Shown in pieces: positions 16,064 to 23,700 of a stretch of 64,000 nt of DNA (position 1 is its first letter; each line of letters begins with the position of its first letter). The notes under the pieces were generated by a model that worked only from the letters and a program-made list of their open reading frames with translations, did no database searches and was not told the DNA's origin. The stretch is from Microbacterium luticocti DSM 19459. Its GTDB lineage: Bacteria; Actinomycetota; Actinomycetes; Actinomycetales; Microbacteriaceae. Location of the stretch: the NCBI RefSeq assembly GCF_000422405.1, contig NZ_AULS01000003.1:171937-235936 (forward strand). Direction: 5' to 3'. A program made the translations under genes and the position numbers.

Positions 16064-17268
16064 CGTGAGAGGAACACGTTGACCACCGCGGTCAGCACGA
16101 CGATGGCCGCCGATGCCGCGGGCAGCAGCACCGCGGCATCCGTCCCCAGCCGCTGCGCCACCTCGCCGGTGATCGCCGCGCCCAGCGACTGGCCGACGAT
16201 GACCGCTGAGCCGAGGATCGTCATGACCGTCGCCGACCGCCCCGCCGGGCTGCGCTCGGCGCCGAAGCTGTACTGCGTGACCAGTGTCGGGCCGATGCCG
16301 ATGCCGATCACCCCCAGCGCCAGCGCCATCGCCGCGACCGAGTGCACGAGCGGCAGGGTGAGCGTGCCGCCCAGGATCACGGCCCCGAACAGCAGCCAGC
16401 GCCACGCGCGGGTGAACCTCTCGGGGAACAGCGCCACGCCCAGCGCGAACGCCGCCGACCCGATGCCCATCACGCCGTAGAGCAGGCCGGCCTGCTCGGG
16501 CACGCCGCGATCGTCCATGAACGAGGTGAGCGAGGTGAGCATCGATCCGAAGAACAGTCCGACCCCGAGGATGCCGACCACGACGACCACCAGCGCGGGC
16601 CGGAACAGCGACGACACCGCGCCGCGCGCGTCGGCGTGGGCCCGGGTCTGCCGGGGCGGAGCGGTCGGGTGCAACGCGAAGACGCCCACGAACACGACGG
16701 TCAGCGCGGCCGCCCCCACCAGCGGCGCCCAGGGTGCGATCCACGAGGCGAGCACGCCGACCACGAACGGACCGATCACGAACACGGTCTCGTCGGCGGC
16801 GGATTCGTAGGCCATCGTCGAGTTGAACACCTGGGGACGGCGGGATGCGGTGATCCGCTCGGCGATGATGGTCACCAGTCGTGAACGTGACAGCGGCGCC
16901 ACCTGCGGGGCGGTCGCACCGATCAGGAACGCACTGGTCAGCATGACCGCATCCGGCAGCGAACTGTAGGTGATCGCCGCGAACAGGGCGAGCAGCACCC
17001 CGTTGGCCACGCCCACGATCAGCAGCACGGGTCGTTGCCCGAACCGGTCGGCGGCGGCGCCGAGGAACGGCCCGAAGCATGCGGTGCCGAGCCCCACCGC
17101 GGCCGAGGTGATGCCACCCAGGGCGACGGAGTCGCGCGCCGACACCACCAGGGTGAGCACGCCGACCACCATCATGGCGAACGGCAGGCGTGCGATGAAC
17201 GCGATGACGAAGTAGGGCAGGCCGGTCTGGCGCAGCAGGGAATCGCCCTGCACGGGTGCGTCGGTCAT
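16051..17268 (-). CDS. MFS transporter
   Basis: 405 aa from ATG 17268, which overlaps the upstream regulator's stop (ATGA). About twelve hydrophobic segments are visible. The conserved loop 2-3 motif is 'FGPFLGAAADRFGQRPVL'; a charged central loop (~residues 185-210) follows the first six helices. Substrate is not evident; an efflux role is suggested by the partner regulator. The 3' end runs into the 16-bp tandem repeat array, which supplies the final codons. Alternative upstream starts would extend into the regulator and are rejected. Confidence 0.85.
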   Translation of the reverse strand: MTDAPVQGDSLLRQTGLPYFVIAFIARLPFAMMVVGVLTLVVSARDSVALGGITSAAVGLGTACFGPFLGAAADRFGQRPVLLIVGVANGVLLALFAAITYSSLPDAVMLTSAFLIGATAPQVAPLSRSRLVTIIAERITASRRPQVFNSTMAYESAADETVFVIGPFVVGVLASWIAPWAPLVGAAALTVVFVGVFALHPTAPPRQTRAHADARGAVSSLFRPALVVVVVGILGVGLFFGSMLTSLTSFMDDRGVPEQAGLLYGVMGIGSAAFALGVALFPERFTRAWRWLLFGAVILGGTLTLPLVHSVAAMALALGVIGIGIGPTLVTQYSFGAERSPAGRSATVMTILGSAVIVGQSLGAAITGEVAQRLGTDAAVLLPAASAAIVVLTAVVNVFLSRPAR

Positions 17269-17912
17269 AGCGTGTGTGCGGGCTCGGCGATACGGGTGCC
17301 GGACAGATGCGCGGTGCACACGTCCGGCAATTCGCGGCGTTCGAGCCGATCCACCGACGTGTCGGCATCCCACGCCTGCAGAGCGCCCTGCATGAGACCC
17401 AGGTGTATGGAGCAGACGATGTCGGGGCGTTCCCGCGCGAGCTCGAGGAACGGGCAGTGGCAGACATCGACTCTGCCGGCCTGATCGATCCGCGGCCGGA
17501 AGCCGATGCGCTCCAACAGCGCGACCAGGTCGGTCACCGGATCGTCGCCGGCGGTCTGCGCGGCCTCACGCTGCCCCCAGCGCCGCCCGGCCTCGGTCGC
17601 CGCCCGGGCCGGTTCGTCGGCGCGAGACAACTCGTCGACGAGGATCTCGGCCAACATCCGGTACCGGCGTGCCGCGGCGCCGTCCATCGCGCGCACCCGG
17701 CGGAACAACTGCGCCGGTCGGCCGGGCAGACCGCGGTCGTCGACGGTGCGCTCGATGCGTCCGTCGGCGAGCAGCCGCTCCAGATGCAGGCGCACCGTGT
17801 TCGGGTGCGCGCCGAGCCGCTCGGCGAGCGCTGCGATGGTCTGCGGCTCCCGTGCTTCATCGAGGAGGCGCAGCACGTCCTCTCGCCGGCTGGCCCGGAC
17901 GCCCGTTGCCAT
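17265..17912 (-). CDS. Winged-helix (ArsR/SufR-like) regulator with C-terminal cysteines
   Basis: 215 aa. N-terminal winged helix ('ALAERLGAHPNTVRLHLERL') of the COG2345 group. The C-terminal half has a cysteine cluster: 'VCHCPF', then 'IVCSIHLGLMQG', then 'VCTAHL'. This spacing resembles SufR-type regulators that bind an Fe-S cluster, so redox or iron sensing is plausible, not proven. The gene starts the two-gene unit with the MFS transporter and is divergent from the DUF488 gene. Confidence 0.82.
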   Translation of the reverse strand: MATGVRASRREDVLRLLDEAREPQTIAALAERLGAHPNTVRLHLERLLADGRIERTVDDRGLPGRPAQLFRRVRAMDGAAARRYRMLAEILVDELSRADEPARAATEAGRRWGQREAAQTAGDDPVTDLVALLERIGFRPRIDQAGRVDVCHCPFLELARERPDIVCSIHLGLMQGALQAWDADTSVDRLERRELPDVCTAHLSGTRIAEPAHTL

Positions 17913-17961
17913 ATCGGCAGTTTACCGGCCGCACCCGGGACGGGCGTCGTAGAGTCGGCAC

Positions 17962-18495
17962 ATGGCGCCCACCACCGTCTGGACGATCGGGCACTCCACG
18001 CGAACGCTCGACGAGTTCGCGGGTCTGCTCGCCGAGAACGGCGTGCGCGGCATCGTCGATGTGCGCACCGTGCCGCGCTCACGGCACACGCCGCAGTTCA
18101 ACGCCGACACACTGGGCGATGCCCTGGCCGCCCGCGACATCGCCTACTGTCATCTGGGCGCGCTGGGCGGACTGCGGCACACGACGAAGGCATCGACGAA
18201 CACGGGATGGCGCAACGCGAGCTTTCGCGGATACGCCGACTACATGCAGACCCCCGAGTTCGCGGCCGGGCTCGACGAGCTGATGCACATCGCCGGCGAA
18301 CGCCCGACGGCGATCATGTGCGCCGAGGCGGTGCCGTGGCGGTGCCACCGGTCGCTGGTCGGCGACGCACTGCTGGTGCGTGGCATCCACGTCGTCGACA
18401 TCATGGGTGCGGGCAAGACCCGCGACGAGACGATCACCCCGTTCGCGCACGTCGAGGGCACGACGATCACCTACCCGCCCGAACCGGAGGGATGA
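17962..18495 (+). CDS. DUF488 family protein
   Basis: 177 aa. Signature N-terminus 'VWTIGHSTRTLDEF', the 'VDVRTVPRSRHTPQFN' segment, 'YCHLGALGGLR' and the conserved C-terminal 'MCAEAVPWRCHRSLV' carrying two cysteines and a histidine. The family is widespread; its biochemical function is not established. Likely soluble. Divergent from the ArsR/MFS pair and convergent with the TPR gene. Confidence 0.88.
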   Translation: MAPTTVWTIGHSTRTLDEFAGLLAENGVRGIVDVRTVPRSRHTPQFNADTLGDALAARDIAYCHLGALGGLRHTTKASTNTGWRNASFRGYADYMQTPEFAAGLDELMHIAGERPTAIMCAEAVPWRCHRSLVGDALLVRGIHVVDIMGAGKTRDETITPFAHVEGTTITYPPEPEG

Positions 18496-18501
18496 CCGGG
18501 G

Positions 18502-21500
18502 TCAGGACAGCCGGCTCCACACGATGCAGACGAGGATCAGCACGAGGACCACGCCGCCGATGATCGTCTGACGGCGCTTCTTCAGGTGGTTCGCCGACCG
18601 GGTGCGCATGCGCTTGGCGCGGGCGACCGCGTCGGACCCCGGCCCCAGTACGCGCTCCATGACCGGGATGTTCCGGCGGTACACGCGCAGCGCGTCGCGG
18701 TGCCTGCCGAGGGCGGCGAGTGTCTCGGCCACGTCGTCGGTCGCGTCCACGGCGAGGGGGTGCTCGGCGCCGATCCGGGCCGACGCGGTTTCTGCGGCAT
18801 CCCGGTACGCGGCGAGCGCCTGCTCGAAGTGCTTCGCACCCGCCAGGCGGCGGCCGAGCCAGATGCGCAGCCGGATGGTGCGCTCGGGGTCGGATGCGGC
18901 ATTGTCGGCGATCTCGATCGCGCGGTGCGCGGCCTGCACCGCCTCGTCGATGCGGTCGAGCCGGAACCGCATCAGGCTGAGCCCGTCGAGGGCGTCGGCG
19001 AGGGCCCACCGGTCGTCGGGCAGCAGACGTTCGAGCTGTGGCACGATCCGCTCGTATGCCTCGGCCGCCTCACGGTACGCGCCCAATCCCCGGGCGCAGG
19101 CGGCCACCCCGCGTTCGGCGCGCAGCCAGTCGACGCCCGGGTCGTCGGCCAGGGCATCGCGCGCCCGTCCGTATTCGATGAGGGCGTCGCCGTACCGCTC
19201 CTGTTCGGCGAGGTGGTCGGCGTACCGCAGCGCCGCCAGCACGTCTGACCCGGCCCCGCCGGATGCGGCGCGGGTCTGGGCTGCCAACGCGTCGTGTTCG
19301 GCGGGGGCGGCACCGCACAGCGACAGGATGTGGTCGAGGTCGCGGATGCGACTCAGCGTCTCGGGATGTGTGGGGCCGAGCACCTCGCGCGAGAGCGTGA
19401 CCGCCTCGGTCGCGATCCCTCGCGCGCGGTCGAGGTCGCCGGTGTCGCGCACCGCGATGGCGAGGGCGGCGAGCGTGCTCAACGTCTGCGGATCGCGCGC
19501 ACCCAGCGCGTCGGTGCGCAGCTGCAGCACGTTCTCCAACCGCCGCACCGCCTCGCCGTGACGGCCGAGGTGTCGCTCTTCGGTCGCGCGGTTGTGCATG
19601 GTGATGAGCGTGTCGCGGTGCGTCGGCCCGAGCGTGTGCAGCTGGAGGTCGAGCAGCCGGTCGTAGTCGGCGGCCGCCTCGGCGTCACGACCCTGCCGAC
19701 AGGCGGCCAACGCCAGGTTGCCACGCACGCGCATCGCCGTCGGGCTGTCGGCGGTGCCGGCCTGCTCGAGGTCGGCCAGCAGCGGGCGCAGCAGCGCCTC
19801 GGCCTCGGCGGGCCGGTCGTGGTTCAGGTAGACGACGGCCAGGTCGTTGGCGTCGTCGATGTCGCCGGTCGCGTCGTACAGCGCCCGCAGCTGTCGTGCC
19901 GCCTCGTCGGGGCGGCCGAGTTCCTGCAGCGCGAGGGCGCGGGCGTGGCGCAGGCTGTCGATGACCCTGGTCGCGGCCGATCCCTGTTCGGCCTCGGCGA
20001 TGGCCTGGGCGAGCAGGTCGTCGGCCTCGGCGGTGTCGCCCTGTTCGCGCAGCGCGGTCGCCAGCGCGCCGCGTGCCTGCGCGATCCGGGTCGCGGCGGT
20101 GACCTGACCGTCCGGTCCCCACGCACCCCGCGAGGCGAGGTCGGTCTCCAGCTGCAGGGAGTGTCGCAGCTCGGCCAGCGCCTGCTCGCCCCGGCCGGCC
20201 GAGCGCAGCCGGTCGGCGAGCTCGTCGCGCAGCGCGATCTCGTGCACCCGGCCGGGCAACCCGAAGCGGGCGAGCCGTTCGGCGCCGCCCCGCAGCACAT
20301 CGAACGCCTCGTCGGGTGTTCCGCACCGCGCCCGGTCGATGAACGCCTGTCGAAGGGTGTCGAACGGTCCGTCGCCGGGGCCGTCGGCGGCCGGATGCTC
20401 GGCGGCCCAGCGTTCGCACGCGAGCTCTGTCCGGTCGCAGAACAGGTCGGCCTGGGTCCGGGCGCGCTCGGCGAGCTCGGGGGATCCGTCGTGTTCGTAG
20501 GAGGCCCGCAGCACGCGCGCCTGCATCTTCAGCGCGTTCAGGCCGATCTGCCCGGTGCCCTCGCCCGCGGCCTCGGCGTCGTCGACGAGCGACTGCGCCG
20601 TCTTCAGCAGCTGCGGCATCCGCTCGGTGCGGTCGTCACGGTCCAGCTGCGCCTCGAGCGCGACGGTGCGGGTGCGCAGCACGTCGGGGCTCAGCGGGCC
20701 GAAGCGGGCCGTCTCGAGCTGGGTGATCCGTTCCAGCAGTGCTGCCGCGCCGGCCAGGTCGCCCCGGCGCCGCAGCACGCCGGCGTGGAACCGCATGGCC
20801 TGAAGCACGGCGGGGTCGTCGTCACCACGGGCGCGCTGGAGCGCGGGGATGAGCAGGGCCAGGTCGGCGTCGGCGGCAGCCACGTCTCCCGACCAGAATC
20901 GGGTGCGCGCGCGCCAGCCCCAGGCATCCAGCGTCGCCGGATGGTCGAGGCCGAGCACCGCGCGTCGCCCGGCGAGGACCCGGTCCCACAGCAGCGCGGA
21001 CTGCTCATCCTCGTCGAGGCGCGACAGCGCCTCGGCCTTGGCGGCGAGCGCGGTCAGGTGGTTCACCCCGCCCTCGTCCGCTGCCGCGGCCCGGGCGATG
21101 AGCAGATCGAACGCCTGCAGGCCCTCGTCGCGATCCACCTGCACCAGGCGGCGCGCGCGCTGCTCGAGCAGCCAGAGCACGACGCTGTGCGCGCCGCCGA
21201 GGGTCTGCTCCCCCTGCGCGATCAGGGCGTCGAGCGCGGCGATCCGCTCGGATGCGTCGGCGCCCGCATCGGCGCCGTGGTGATCGGCGCTCACCAGCGC
21301 GCAGCCGCGCGCGTACAGCCGGTCTTCGAGCAGCGCCTGCCGGTCGGGGTCGTCCGGATCGGCCTGCGCCAACGCCGCATCGATGACGTCGGTCAGCGTG
21401 AGATACAGGTCTCGGGCGTCGTCGGGGTGATCGAGCTGTTCCAGGCCCGATGCGAGCAGGCGCAGCGCGCCGCGGTGGGCGCCCGACCCCTCGCCCTGCT

Positions 21501-21645
21501 CGGCGACCGCCCGCGCGACGAGCACACGCAGGCGGGTCACCGCCTGCTGAATGCGCTGCGGATCGCCGCTGTCGACGTCCGATCGCGCGGCGTTCAGCGC
21601 GACGCCGAGCCCCTCGCCGTGCGCGTCCATCCGTGATCCCCCCAT
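18502..21645 (-). CDS. Very large tail-anchored TPR protein
   Basis: Up to 1047 aa. Almost entirely helical with many degenerate 34- to 42-residue TPR-like units ('LNNRATEERHLGRHGEAVRRL'-like and 'ALADALDGLSLMRFRLDRIDEA' blocks). The C-terminus has a basic stretch (KRMRTRSANHLKKRRQ) followed by one hydrophobic helix 'TIIGGVVLVLILVCIVW' and three residues, so it should be anchored in the membrane by its tail with ~1000 residues in the cytoplasm. Two starts are possible, ATG 21645 (aggagg 11 bases upstream) or ATG 21630 (ggggga upstream). No catalytic domain is recognisable; it is probably a scaffold. No partner gene adjoins in the same operon. Confidence 0.8.
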   Translation of the reverse strand: MGGSRMDAHGEGLGVALNAARSDVDSGDPQRIQQAVTRLRVLVARAVAEQGEGSGAHRGALRLLASGLEQLDHPDDARDLYLTLTDVIDAALAQADPDDPDRQALLEDRLYARGCALVSADHHGADAGADASERIAALDALIAQGEQTLGGAHSVVLWLLEQRARRLVQVDRDEGLQAFDLLIARAAAADEGGVNHLTALAAKAEALSRLDEDEQSALLWDRVLAGRRAVLGLDHPATLDAWGWRARTRFWSGDVAAADADLALLIPALQRARGDDDPAVLQAMRFHAGVLRRRGDLAGAAALLERITQLETARFGPLSPDVLRTRTVALEAQLDRDDRTERMPQLLKTAQSLVDDAEAAGEGTGQIGLNALKMQARVLRASYEHDGSPELAERARTQADLFCDRTELACERWAAEHPAADGPGDGPFDTLRQAFIDRARCGTPDEAFDVLRGGAERLARFGLPGRVHEIALRDELADRLRSAGRGEQALAELRHSLQLETDLASRGAWGPDGQVTAATRIAQARGALATALREQGDTAEADDLLAQAIAEAEQGSAATRVIDSLRHARALALQELGRPDEAARQLRALYDATGDIDDANDLAVVYLNHDRPAEAEALLRPLLADLEQAGTADSPTAMRVRGNLALAACRQGRDAEAAADYDRLLDLQLHTLGPTHRDTLITMHNRATEERHLGRHGEAVRRLENVLQLRTDALGARDPQTLSTLAALAIAVRDTGDLDRARGIATEAVTLSREVLGPTHPETLSRIRDLDHILSLCGAAPAEHDALAAQTRAASGGAGSDVLAALRYADHLAEQERYGDALIEYGRARDALADDPGVDWLRAERGVAACARGLGAYREAAEAYERIVPQLERLLPDDRWALADALDGLSLMRFRLDRIDEAVQAAHRAIEIADNAASDPERTIRLRIWLGRRLAGAKHFEQALAAYRDAAETASARIGAEHPLAVDATDDVAETLAALGRHRDALRVYRRNIPVMERVLGPGSDAVARAKRMRTRSANHLKKRRQTIIGGVVLVLILVCIVWSRLS

Positions 21646-21752
21646 CCCGGCCGGTGCCTCCTCGACCGTGCGGGGCCGTGCCCGGACCCGGGCGCCGATA
21701 CGTGCCGGGCCGCGTCATCCCCCTGCGGCTGCGGGCCCCACTCTATCGGGCC

Positions 21753-21906
21753 GGTCCGCCACGCACGGGCCGGCGGCGGGGCACAGCCTGGCCGTCCGCG
21801 AAGGGGTTCGACGGCGGGGCACAGCCTGGCCGTCCGCAACGGGTTCGACGGCAGGGCACCGCCTGGCCGTCCGCGACGGGGTTCGACGGCGGTCCGCCAC
21901 GCACGG
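21753..21906. repeat. Three 38-bp tandem repeats bracketed by a 16-bp direct repeat
   Basis: Units of ggcggggcacagcctggccg followed by tccgcgaaggggttcgac lie at 21775-21812, 21813-21849 and 21850-21887. The array is flanked by ggtccgccacgcacgg at 21753-21768 and 21891-21906. It makes up most of the 346-base gap between the TPR gene and the macrodomain gene; no other gene is seen there. Confidence 0.85.
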
Positions 21907-21991
21907 CCGCTCGCGGTGGCAGCGGGTGGTCGCGAGTGGCGGCGCGGCGCGGTTCGGGGGAGAATCTCAGCGCACGCAGTGCGGGAGGATC

Positions 21992-22498
<507 letters not shown>

Positions 22499-22508
22499 GC
22501 GCGCGGCC

Positions 22509-22650
22509 CGCGGCATCCGTCGTCACACGACTGCGCCAGTTCCCGGCGGCTGCGCCAGGTCGCGGCATCCGTCGTCACACGACTGCGCCAGTTCCCGGCG
22601 GCTGCGCCGTCGATCGGTGGCGCAGTCGCAGAACCATGGCGCAGTCGTGG
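22509..22650. repeat. Dispersed inverted-repeat element, copy 1 (with a 52-bp tandem duplication)
   Basis: A 48-bp block (cgcggcatccgtcgtcacac...ggcggctgcgcc) occurs at 22509-22556 and again at 22561-22608. The second copy continues into a right end whose tggcgcagtcgtg (22637-22649) is the exact reverse complement of cacgactgcgcca in the left end. The same layout is found at 30205-30288. The rest of the gap up to 22839 contains only what may be the promoter of the small membrane-protein gene. Confidence 0.8.
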
Positions 22651-22839
22651 TGCACAGCCCGGGCCGCGCGTGCGCCCGGACGCACTGAAACACGCTGTAC
22701 ACGGGTACCCCGTTCCGCTGGGGCCCGTAAGGGGTCACACTGGACAGCGAGGAACTCACCGGACGGCTACGCATTACCCCCGGGAGTCCCTCGCAGGGTC
22801 CTCATCAGGCACCACACGCCCAAGAAGGGAACCGGACCG

Positions 22840-23094
22840 ATGACAGCCTCACCTCGCCGTTTCAAGGCGCTGACCTACACGTCGATGACTCTGACCGCCG
22901 TGCTTCTGGTGATCGGCATCACCATGACCATTTACGCGTTCACGGGTCTTGACCGCGGATCTGCCGCATTCAATGCGACCGTCGGCTGGGCGCAGGCTGC
23001 GCTCATCGCCGCGGTCGTCATCGGCGTGGGAGCCATCCTCGTGCATCGCTCGCTCGCACGCCGCCTCCCGCCTTCCGAGAACGCCCAGACCTGA
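22840..23094 (+). CDS. Small two-helix membrane protein
   Basis: 84 aa from ATG 22840, preceded by gaaggga at nine bases. Two hydrophobic helices (~residues 14-36 and 48-70) are separated by 'GLDRGSAAFNATVGWA', with a basic N-terminus and 'ARRLPPSENAQT' tail. Less G/C-biased at wobble positions than its neighbours. I do not recognise the family. It sits between the macrodomain gene and a partial duplicate of that gene's 3' end, so it may have arrived by insertion or been caught up in the duplication. Confidence 0.65.
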   Translation: MTASPRRFKALTYTSMTLTAVLLVIGITMTIYAFTGLDRGSAAFNATVGWAQAALIAAVVIGVGAILVHRSLARRLPPSENAQT

Positions 23095-23104
23095 ACCCAT
23101 CACG

Positions 23105-23187
23105 CCCAAGCGTGAGCGCATCGTCGCGTTCGACGAGCGCGCGCACGACGACGCGGTGCAGGACGCGATCGCCCGGCTGGCGTGATC
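23105..23187 (+). pseudogene. Duplicated 3' tail of the macrodomain gene
   Basis: Reading from ~23113 the DNA encodes 'RIVAFDERAHDDAVQDAIARLA' without a start or upstream domain (shown here split: RIVAFDERAHDD / AVQDAIARLA). This repeats the last residues of the macrodomain protein (RIVAFDERTHDA / VQEAIARLA). The similarity continues past the stop (gcgcggcccgcggcatccgtc) to about 23222. It is a remnant of a tandem duplication or of recombination, not an expressed gene. Confidence 0.8.
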
Positions 23188-23240
23188 GCGCGGCCCGCGG
23201 CATCCGTCGGCACACGACTGCCGGGTCGCGCGCCCGCCGG

Positions 23241-23699
23241 CTACTCGGCGACCAGCAGCGCCTGTGCCGCCTCGTTCTTGAGCTTGGTGTGGATCCAGGC
23301 CAGCTCGGTGCCGGACTGCTCGTCGCCGTGCGCGGCCAGCGCGATGAGGTCATGGTCGCGCAGCCCACTCGCCGCCTGACCGGCCAGCTGCCACGACGTC
23401 TGCACGAACGCGCACAGCTGCGCCAGCTCCTGCAGGTCGCGCACCAGCCCGAGCGGGCCGGAGCGCGTGCCGCCCAGAGCGGGCGCGCGCAGATCGTCGA
23501 GGTCGTCGCCGTCGGCCGGATAACGCTCGTCGCCGATCCGGGCCAGATCGATCGCCCGCTCGAGGGCCTGCGCCGCGAACGTCCGGCAGGTCAGCGACGC
23601 GTCGGCGACCCCGGCGTGCGCGGCCGAGACATCCCGGTACGCATCCGACAGCGCCCGCTCGGCGTCGACGAGCATCGCCAGATAGCGCGGGAACTGCAT
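23241..23699 (-). CDS. Helical protein encoded with a molybdopterin oxidoreductase
   Basis: 152 aa from ATG 23699, separated by one base from the stop of the molybdopterin enzyme gene upstream. The sequence is nearly all alpha-helical with conserved-looking His/Glu positions ('MLVDAERALSDAYRDVSAAH', 'LAWIHTKLKNEAAQALLV'), resembling a four-helix ferritin-like bundle, but the full E-x-x-H metal pairs are not clear. No function is known to me. The tight coupling suggests a maturation chaperone or subunit for the neighbouring enzyme (inference). Confidence 0.6.
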   Translation of the reverse strand: MQFPRYLAMLVDAERALSDAYRDVSAAHAGVADASLTCRTFAAQALERAIDLARIGDERYPADGDDLDDLRAPALGGTRSGPLGLVRDLQELAQLCAFVQTSWQLAGQAASGLRDHDLIALAAHGDEQSGTELAWIHTKLKNEAAQALLVAE

Positions 23700-23700
23700 G

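Noticed and set aside
17274..18563. A 429-codon + strand frame across the regulator and DUF488 gene
   Set aside because: Arg/Ala/His-rich shadow with no domain; both covered genes have strong family signatures in other frames.
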